Positions 58,758-64,000 of a DNA stretch of 64,000 nt are shown here, one piece after another. Numbering within the stretch: position 1 is the first letter of the stretch; every line of letters starts with the position of its first letter. The notes beneath the pieces were generated by a model that was not told the origin of the DNA, did no database searches, and worked only from the letters and a program-made list of their open reading frames with translations. The position numbers were made by a program, and so were the translations under genes. The DNA comes from an uncultured Bacteroidales bacterium (GTDB lineage Bacteria > Bacteroidota > Bacteroidia > Bacteroidales > F082). The stretch lies in assembly GCA_905233685.1 (NCBI GenBank), contig CAJOEZ010000006.1:79369-143368 (forward strand), written 5' to 3'.

Positions 58758-59435
58758 TCACTCCATTTCAGAACAAACCACCGTCCCATTCTTGCAGTTG
58801 GCGATGCGGGAGGGATATTTCTGCATAAGCGTGTAGTTGTGCGTGGCCATTAGCACGGCCTGTCCATTTTCACTGATGCGGCGCAGGAGTTTCATGACAT
58901 CCAGAGTTGTGTCGGGATCGAGGTTGCCGGTGGGCTCGTCGGCGAGGATGACGTCGGGATGGTTGAGCAGGGCGCGGGCGATGGCCACGCCTTGTTGCTC
59001 GCCGCCCGAGAGCCGATGCGGCATCACTTTGCGCTTGTCGGCCAATCCGACCATCAGTAGCACCTCGTGGATGCGTTTGGAAATCTCTTCAGGCTCGCGC
59101 CAGCCCGTGGCTTTCAGCACGAACTCAAGGTTCTTTTCCACGCTGCGGTCGAAAAGCAGTTGGAAGTCCTGAAACACGATGCCAATTTTGCGGCGCAGGT
59201 AAGGGGTATCTTTCTTGCGCAGTTGGGTCAGGTCGTAGCCGGCTACGCGCACGATGCCGTCGCGGGCGGGCAGCTCACCATATAAAGTCTTTAATAATGA
59301 GGACTTTCCGCTTCCCGTTCGCCCAATGAGATAACAGAATTCTCCCTTGTTCAGCGTCAAATTGACATTGGCCAAAACGAGGTTTTCCCGCTGGAAAATG
59401 GATGCGTTCTTGAGTTCGATGATGGGTTCTGACAT
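58758..59435 (-). CDS. ftsE: Cell-division ABC transporter ATP-binding protein
   Basis: 225 residues from [12 protein letters not shown]. The frame runs on upstream to 59741 but only as an Arg-rich antisense of the Gly-rich gene. Walker A is [13 protein letters not shown], the ABC signature LSGGEQQ, Walker [14 protein letters not shown] and the switch His in MATHNY. The close match to FtsE is shown by [25 protein letters not shown]. FtsE with FtsX links ATP hydrolysis to septal peptidoglycan hydrolase activation at the inner membrane. No ftsX is adjacent. Confidence 0.88.
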   Translation of the reverse strand: MSEPIIELKNASIFQRENLVLANVNLTLNKGEFCYLIGRTGSGKSSLLKTLYGELPARDGIVRVAGYDLTQLRKKDTPYLRRKIGIVFQDFQLLFDRSVEKNLEFVLKATGWREPEEISKRIHEVLLMVGLADKRKVMPHRLSGGEQQGVAIARALLNHPDVILADEPTGNLDPDTTLDVMKLLRRISENGQAVLMATHNYTLMQKYPSRIANCKNGTVVCSEME

Positions 59436-59467
59436 ATGTTTTCTTCTTTTTAACTCCTTAACTCCAA

Positions 59468-59504
59468 ACTGATAACTGCGAACTGATAACTGATAACTGA
59501 TAAT
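59468..59504. repeat. Short direct repeats (actgataact units)
   Basis: Four to five tandem copies of CTGATAA / CTGCGAA lie between ftsE and the TPM gene. They are probably an intergenic repeat element common in Bacteroidota; no function can be read. Confidence 0.6.
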
Positions 59505-60298
59505 TACCAACTCCCAGAAGCTCCGCCGCCGCCAAAGCCACCTCCTCCGAAGCCTCCGAAACCGCCTCCGCTGAAGCCGCCTCCTCCGAAACCTCCTCCT
59601 CCGAAGCCACCACCGCCAAAACCGCCGCCCGTGGGAATCCAGATAGTGCGATGGCCGCCGCCGGTATAGTTTTGGCCGTTGTTGTCGGAGAACTTGGAAA
59701 GGATGATTACGATGGCGATGATAAAGAGGATGATGAGCCAAAGCGGGAAGCCGCCGCCTTCGCTGTATTCGTCTTGCGTAAATTTGCCCGAACAGAGGTC
59801 CATGATGGTGTTGACGGCATTGTCGATTCCAGTGTAGTAGTCGTCTTCCATGAAAGCGGGAATCATCTCGCGTTCGATAATGAGCTTGGCCGTGGCGTCG
59901 GTGACGTATTCCTCCATGCCGTAGCCAGGACTGATGTTCACCTGGCCTCGTTCGTCTTCGGTATCGGGCTTGACGAGGATGATTGCGCCGTTGTTTTTGC
60001 CTTTTTGACCCACGCCCCAGCTGTGTCCAATTTCGGTGGCGTACTGCTCCACGCTGTAGCCTTGCAAGTCATTGACAAGCAAAACGAGGATTTGGGTGGA
60101 AGTGCTGTCGTTGTATGCCACAAGCTTTTGCTCCAACGTGTTGATCTCCAATGGGCTCAAGGTGTTTGTGTAGTCGTTCACCAAGCGTGGCGGGTTGGGT
60201 GGACTTGGCAGTTGGGCTTTCAGTGCCGTGCCCAAAGTGAGCAAAACGAGAAACAAGCCAAGAAGTAGTGTAAGTTTATGTATTTCAATTGTTTTCAT
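59504..60298 (-). CDS. TPM-domain membrane protein with Gly-rich tail (YgcG-like)
   Basis: 264 residues. It has a signal peptide (LTLLLGLFLVLLTLGTALKAQ), a TPM domain (about 35-175; VNDYTNTLSPLEINTLEQKL, STQILVLLVNDLQGYSVEQYA, GAIILVKPDTED, VNISPGYGMEEYVTDATAKLI), a membrane segment (LWLIILFIIAIVIIL) and a C-terminal tail of repeated GGGFGGGG. This is the usual YgcG/Psb32 layout, with the TPM domain outside the cytosol. Its start overlaps the second TPM gene by 14 bp. The usual partner LemA is not present. Confidence 0.9.
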   Translation of the reverse strand: MKTIEIHKLTLLLGLFLVLLTLGTALKAQLPSPPNPPRLVNDYTNTLSPLEINTLEQKLVAYNDSTSTQILVLLVNDLQGYSVEQYATEIGHSWGVGQKGKNNGAIILVKPDTEDERGQVNISPGYGMEEYVTDATAKLIIEREMIPAFMEDDYYTGIDNAVNTIMDLCSGKFTQDEYSEGGGFPLWLIILFIIAIVIILSKFSDNNGQNYTGGGHRTIWIPTGGGFGGGGFGGGGFGGGGFSGGGFGGFGGGGFGGGGASGSW

Positions 60299-60728
60299 AG
60301 GAAATGTCGTCTGGGATTTCGTTGATATCGTCAGTTTGGTAAGGGAAGTAGGTCTTGAGTTTCTCGCCGCAGCACATGATGCCTTGTTCGAGACCTTCTG
60401 CGAAACGGCCTTCCTTGAAGTGGTTTTGCATTAGGTCTTTCACGTCGTTCCAGAAGCCGTCTTCCACGACCTTGTTGATGCCTTCGTCGCCGAGGATGGC
60501 AAACTTGCGGTCTTTGACGGCGAGGTAGATGAGTACGCCGTTGTGCAGTTGCGTCTCGTTGAGTTTCAGTCGGTTAAAGACAACGAGGCTGCGTTTTTCC
60601 ACATCGCCTCGGCAATGGTTCTCAATATGCACTTTGATTTCGCCCGAGGTGTTCAGCTCAGCCTGCTTGATGGCCTCCACGATGCGGCGGTCTTCCTCTC
60701 TATTCAGTATGGTGATGGCGTTTGACAT
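60285..60728 (-). CDS. TPM-domain protein, cytosolic-type
   Basis: 147 residues from MSNAITILNREEDRR; seven more codons upstream are open but start at the promoter. The TPM fold is visible in EDRRIVEAIKQAELNTSGEIKVHIENHC, NGVLIYLAVKDRKFAILGDEGINKVV and NHFKEGRFAEGLEQGI. It has no signal peptide or membrane segment. It usually pairs with a YgcG-like protein, as here with a 14-bp overlap. Biochemical role unclear. A -7 motif TATTTTTG lies at 60747-60754. Confidence 0.88.
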   Translation of the reverse strand: MSNAITILNREEDRRIVEAIKQAELNTSGEIKVHIENHCRGDVEKRSLVVFNRLKLNETQLHNGVLIYLAVKDRKFAILGDEGINKVVEDGFWNDVKDLMQNHFKEGRFAEGLEQGIMCCGEKLKTYFPYQTDDINEIPDDISYENN

Positions 60729-60820
60729 GATGGTTGATTTTGACTGCAAAAATAATAAAACTTAGCCATATCGCGCTTTTTTTGTTTCTTTGCAATCCAA
60801 AAGGACTAAACCGAACGGAT

Positions 60821-61564
60821 ATGAACAACACTATCAAGGCGATGGCAGCCATAGTGCTGATGCTGGTTTTTGCGGTGAGTTGCCACAAACCAGAAGAGCC
60901 GAATAATGGTGGAAACAATGGCGGGCAAAACGACAGTATTGTTGACCATAACGACACTTTGAACGGCCATGACTATGTTGACCTCGGCCTACCGAGTGGC
61001 ACGTTGTGGGCTATATGCAATTTGGGAGCCGATGCGCCGGAAGACTTTGGTGATTATTTTGCCTGGGGCGAGACCCTTTCCAAAGAACTCTATGACTGGA
61101 AAAGTTACAAATACGGCAATTTTGTCAATGAACGCTATGAATTGAACAAGTACTGCTCCGATTCAGTGTATGGCCTCAACGGATTCGTTGACAACTTGAC
61201 CCTATTGGAGCCTGATGACGATGCAGCCAGAGCTTTATGGGGCTCAGATTGGCGTATGCCTACAAGGGATGAATGGGAGGAATTGTTTTTAAACACGACT
61301 AACACCATAACTACCCAAAATGGGGTAAATGGATGCCTCCTCACTGCCTCGAACGGCAATAGCCTCTTTTTGCCCGCATCTGGATATTGGTGGGGAAGTG
61401 AATTCAACGGTGCTGGCATTGGCATCTATTGGTCGAGTACGGTTAACACAGAATTTCCTTACCGCTCGTGGGGTTTCCACATCAATCCCGACAGTAGCCA
61501 TGTGTGCGGCAGCAGCGACAGGAACAGTGGACAGTCTGTGCGGGCGGTTTGTTCGGTAAGATGA
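60821..61564 (+). CDS. FISUMP-domain lipoprotein (copy 1)
   Basis: 247 residues from MNNTIKAMAAIVLML. It has a lipoprotein signal with the lipobox FAVSC and an Asn/Gly-rich linker. It then has the Fibrobacter succinogenes major paralogous (FISUMP) domain: HDYVDLGLPSGTLWAICNLGAD, GDYFAWGETLSKELYDW, WRMPTRDEWEEL and IYWSSTVNTEFPYRSWGF, ending GQSVRAVCSVR. Such proteins sit on the outer membrane surface and are often expanded in gut and rumen Bacteroidota; ligand unknown. Its promoter region (GTTTCTTTGCA) closely matches that of the copy at 62483. Confidence 0.9.
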   Translation: MNNTIKAMAAIVLMLVFAVSCHKPEEPNNGGNNGGQNDSIVDHNDTLNGHDYVDLGLPSGTLWAICNLGADAPEDFGDYFAWGETLSKELYDWKSYKYGNFVNERYELNKYCSDSVYGLNGFVDNLTLLEPDDDAARALWGSDWRMPTRDEWEELFLNTTNTITTQNGVNGCLLTASNGNSLFLPASGYWWGSEFNGAGIGIYWSSTVNTEFPYRSWGFHINPDSSHVCGSSDRNSGQSVRAVCSVR

Positions 61565-61566
61565 TT

Positions 61567-62318
61567 TTATGATAAGTTCAGATGCCTGAAATTGCAAAAC
61601 CCGTTTTCAGAAGTGAGGTTTTCTTGCTCTCCGTCGTAAATCACCATTGTTTTGGAAAGATTGTTTTTTAGGAGTGCTTTCAAGTAGGTTAGATTGCTGA
61701 ACAAATCTTGCGAGTAGGTCTTGCAAGACTTGATTTCGTATGCTTCTATGCTTCTTGGCAGCAATCGCAGAATATCGACTTCATGTTTGCTCTTGTCTCG
61801 GTAGAAAAAAAGTTGTTCTTCCTCGCCCTCGTTGCTTCCGAATTTCATGATGTCGTTTACGACCAAATTCTCAAACAAGGAGCCTCGAAGCGGATGAGTG
61901 TCCATCTGTTCAAAAGTTTGGATACCCAAAAGGAACGAAGCCAAACCTGTATCGTAGAAATAAAGCTTTGGCATCTTGGTGAGTCTTTTGCCAATGTTGG
62001 CATAATAAGGGTGGAGGAGATAAACGACATACGAAGTAGAGAGTATGCTGATCCAATGGCGAATGGTGTTTACCGCTACGCCTGTTTCGACCGCCAAATT
62101 GGATGCGTTGAATTCTTGCCCTATCCTCGCCGCACAAAGTCGAATGAAAGTTTGGAAAGCCTGCAAATCCTTGATATTGATGGCATGTCGGGAAACGCCA
62201 TTCGGCAGAGGGTGGTTTTGCCCGACTGTCGCGGTCCAGTTAATGTAATGACAGGAAAATAGCTAAAAGTGTTCTTTAGTGTATTTTCTAAATATCTGTG
62301 TATAAGTTTGTTATTCAT
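61567..62318 (-). pseudogene. DUF4143 ATPase with internal deletion
   Basis: The N-terminal piece from MNNKLIHRYLEN has Walker A TLTGPRQSGKTTLCRM and breaks off at FPDMP. The next bases shift frame and resume as INIKDLQAFQTFIRLCAARIGQEF..., the start of the DUF4143 half, which then reads intact through KLYFYDTGLASFLLGI, FENLVVNDI and YRDKSKHEVDIL to the stop at 61567. About 150-200 middle residues, including Walker B, are missing, so the protein is dead as an ATPase. The C-terminal part could still be made from a TTG at 62166, but this is doubtful. Confidence 0.88.
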
Positions 62319-62482
62319 AATATGGACAAATTTGCAGTTGGATTGAAAATTTGGACAAAGATACACAATATTTTCAATACTGCAACAAACACAACATTTT
62401 TCCGCAAATTTCCATCCCAAACTTGCCAAATCACGCTTTTTTTCGTTTCTTTGCAGTCTCAAACAACTAAAACAGAATCAAT

Positions 62483-63169
62483 ATGAACAGAACTTTGAAG
62501 GCAACAGCAGCCATAATGCTGATGATGGTTGCCGCAAGTTGCAACAAGCCAAATGAACCTGTTGACCATAGCGGAAGTCTCAATGGTCACGAGTATGTCG
62601 ACCTTGGTCTCCCGAGCGGCACTTTATGGGCCACATGCAATGTGGGAGCTGATTCCATTGGTGATTATGGTGACCGTTTTGCTTGGGGCGAAACAAGCCC
62701 CAAGGAGGCTTACAATTGGCAAACCTACAAATATACAAATGATGACAAATGGGTGCTCAAGTATTGTGTCAATAATTGGAATACCCATAACGGCGAATAT
62801 GGTTTTGAAGACTTACTTACTGAGTTGGAAGCCATTGATGACGCCGCAACGGTCAATTGGGGCGATGGTTGGCGTACACCAACTGCTGACGATTGGCGTG
62901 AGTTGAGGGACAATTGTTTCCATGATATGATTGTCCTAAATAATGTTCGAGGACATTTGATTAAGTCGCCCAATGGCAATAGTATCTTTTTGCCCGTTGA
63001 AGAAATTTATCCTGTTTTTGCTTATTATTGGTCAAGCACTCTTAATACAGATTATGGACCGTACTATGCGTTTATTTATCGTTTTAAATTTTTTGACAAT
63101 GACCATGGAATGTCCGCAACCGAACGTTATAGGGGCTGTGCTGTAAGGCCGGTTTGCTCGGTTAAATGA
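62483..63169 (+). CDS. FISUMP-domain lipoprotein (copy 2)
   Basis: 228 residues. Lipoprotein signal MNRTLKATAAIMLMMVAASC with lipobox AASC, a short linker, then the FISUMP domain: HEYVDLGLPSGTLWATCNVGAD, DYGDRFAWGETSPKEAYNW, WRTPTADDWREL, YYWSSTLNTDYGP, ending GCAVRPVCSVK. The signal region and upstream DNA (62424-62482) are nearly the same as in copy 1, so it is a tandem duplicate, now separated by the broken DUF4143 gene. A strong terminator follows. Confidence 0.9.
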   Translation: MNRTLKATAAIMLMMVAASCNKPNEPVDHSGSLNGHEYVDLGLPSGTLWATCNVGADSIGDYGDRFAWGETSPKEAYNWQTYKYTNDDKWVLKYCVNNWNTHNGEYGFEDLLTELEAIDDAATVNWGDGWRTPTADDWRELRDNCFHDMIVLNNVRGHLIKSPNGNSIFLPVEEIYPVFAYYWSSTLNTDYGPYYAFIYRFKFFDNDHGMSATERYRGCAVRPVCSVK

Positions 63170-63180
63170 TTGCTGTATTC

Positions 63181-63220
63181 AAAAAAATCCCCGCAATAGA
63201 GCCGTTGCGGGGATTTTTTT
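63181..63220. terminator. Bidirectional intrinsic terminator
   Basis: Stem AAATCCCCGCAA / TTGCGGGGATTT with loop tagagccg (63197-63204), preceded by A7 and followed by T7. It serves both the FISUMP gene and the convergent htpG. Confidence 0.93.
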
Positions 63221-63246
63221 TGTGTGTAGAAACAATACTACAGTTA

Positions 63247-64000
63247 TTACAACTTCTCCATATTCCTCTTCACAAACTCGCTCAAATCCTTGCCCTTCAA
63301 CAAGTTCTTCGAGAGTAGCGCGAGGTCATAGATTTGCCTAATCGTGGCTTCCTGATCGGCTTCGTCCTTGTCCAAGAGGGCGGTGATGACGGGGCTGTTG
63401 GTGTTGAGCATCAGCGTGTAATTGTCGGGCATGGAGCCGTAGAACGACATGGGGCCGCCGCCCATCTGCTCCATCTCCTTCATACGGCGCATCCACTCGT
63501 TTTGGGTGACCTCCACGGGAGCGGCTTCAGCACCTTCGTTGCTGAACTCCACGTTGAACTTCACCTTGTCGATGACCTTCTCGAAGGCAGCCTTCACGGT
63601 CTCCTTCTGCTTGTCGTCGAGACCCGAGGCGGCTTCCTTATCGTCCTTCACGATGAGTTTGTCGATGGTGTTGGAGTCTACGCGGGCGAACATGGCACGG
63701 TTGTCATCACCCTTTTCACCTTCTTTCTGTTCGTAGGCACTGATGAAATGTGGGTCGAGGATGCCGTCCATCATCAACACGTTGTAGCCTTTCGCCTTGG
63801 CGTTCTCGATGTTGGTGTATTGGTCGTCCTTGTCGGTGGCATACAGATAGACGAGGGCCTTGTTCTTGTCGGTTTGGTTTTCCTTAATCAAGGTCTTGTA
63901 TTCCTCGATGGTGTAGTATTTGTCGTCGGTGTCCTTGAAGAGGAAGAACTTCTCGGCGCGCTCGTAGAACTTCGGGTCGCTCATCATGCCGTATTCGATG
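63247..64000 (-). CDS. htpG: Molecular chaperone HtpG (Hsp90), C-terminal part
   Basis: The frame is open to the window edge; residues IEYGMMSDPKFYERAEKF continue an Hsp90 middle domain upstream. Visible parts are the end of the middle domain (YLYATDKDDQYTNIENAKAKGYNVLMMDGILDPHFISAYEQ) and the C-terminal dimerisation domain, with LMLNTNSPVITALL. Bacteroidota HtpG proteins often have the acidic linker seen here (VKDDKEAASGLDDKQKE). The 5' end lies beyond 64000. Confidence 0.93.
   Translation of the reverse strand, partial: IEYGMMSDPKFYERAEKFFLFKDTDDKYYTIEEYKTLIKENQTDKNKALVYLYATDKDDQYTNIENAKAKGYNVLMMDGILDPHFISAYEQKEGEKGDDNRAMFARVDSNTIDKLIVKDDKEAASGLDDKQKETVKAAFEKVIDKVKFNVEFSNEGAEAAPVEVTQNEWMRRMKEMEQMGGGPMSFYGSMPDNYTLMLNTNSPVITALLDKDEADQEATIRQIYDLALLSKNLLKGKDLSEFVKRNMEKL

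Noticed and set aside
59436..59741. Arg/Trp-rich N-terminal extension of FtsE
   Set aside because: It is the antisense of the Gly-rich tail of the TPM gene; FtsE starts at MSEPIIEL.
62121..62462. Separate small ATPase gene with Walker A
   Set aside because: It is the N-terminal piece of the deleted DUF4143 ATPase, and residues before MNNKLIH are upstream DNA.

Overview
The window looks like a chromosome of a Bacteroidales-type member of the Bacteroidota. Promoters follow the TTTG / TAnnTTTG pattern of that phylum. There are short A-rich leaders, exported proteins ending their signals in A-Q, a secreted GH20 hexosaminidase, a DUF5606 protein, FISUMP-domain lipoproteins and a Bacteroidota-like FtsE and HtpG. 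I see no rRNA, tRNA, CRISPR array, transposase or integrase. No gene-free stretch exceeds 300 bp.

Layout. (1) 1-9603: lipid and redox metabolism (5'-truncated acyl-CoA synthetase, acyl carrier protein, GNAT-like protein, GH20, zinc metallopeptidase, steroid-5-alpha-reductase-like membrane protein, Old Yellow Enzyme, SDR, PCMD-like exported protein). (2) 9607-39814: a 30 kb, entirely minus-strand signalling cluster in two transcription units. The upstream unit starts at a promoter near 39942 and ends at a terminator near 22263. The downstream unit starts near 22226 and runs to 9607. (3) 40030-42215: DUF5606 protein and PyrK/PyrD. (4) 42312-55189: an accessory island of mostly single-gene units with nuclease-like proteins (two PD-(D/E)XK, GIY-YIG, DUF2779), AAA ATPases, tiny proteins and a truncated sigma factor, many sharing one promoter sequence. 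(5) 55299-64000: MurB, two glycosyltransferases, FtsE, two TPM proteins, two FISUMP lipoproteins, a broken DUF4143 ATPase and the 3' part of htpG.

The most striking content is the 30 kb cluster. It encodes four TIR-domain proteins: three single-pass membrane proteins and one SIR2-like/TIR fusion. It also encodes two Rossmann-RyR proteins, an MscS-type channel, an exported CHAT peptidase, an FHA-TM-trypsin protein with an adjacent kinase-like protein lacking catalytic motifs, and an nSTAND-like NTPase joined through a membrane segment to 14 WD40 repeats. Four intact and one collapsed exported TPR proteins and several small exported proteins complete it. Positive-inside topology puts the TIR, FHA and NTPase domains in the cytosol and their partner domains in the periplasm, where the TPR proteins and CHAT peptidase should also be. 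I infer an envelope-spanning sensing and conflict or stress system in which periplasmic recognition controls cytosolic NAD-directed TIR effectors. RyR and MscS proteins would be possible receivers of a nucleotide signal. The domain calls are supported by sequence; the circuit is a hypothesis.

The TPR and TIR genes are recent duplicates: their 5' halves are nearly alike while the TPR arrays differ in length and composition. One TPR-TIR pair has collapsed to a fragment, so the locus is evolving by duplication and deletion.
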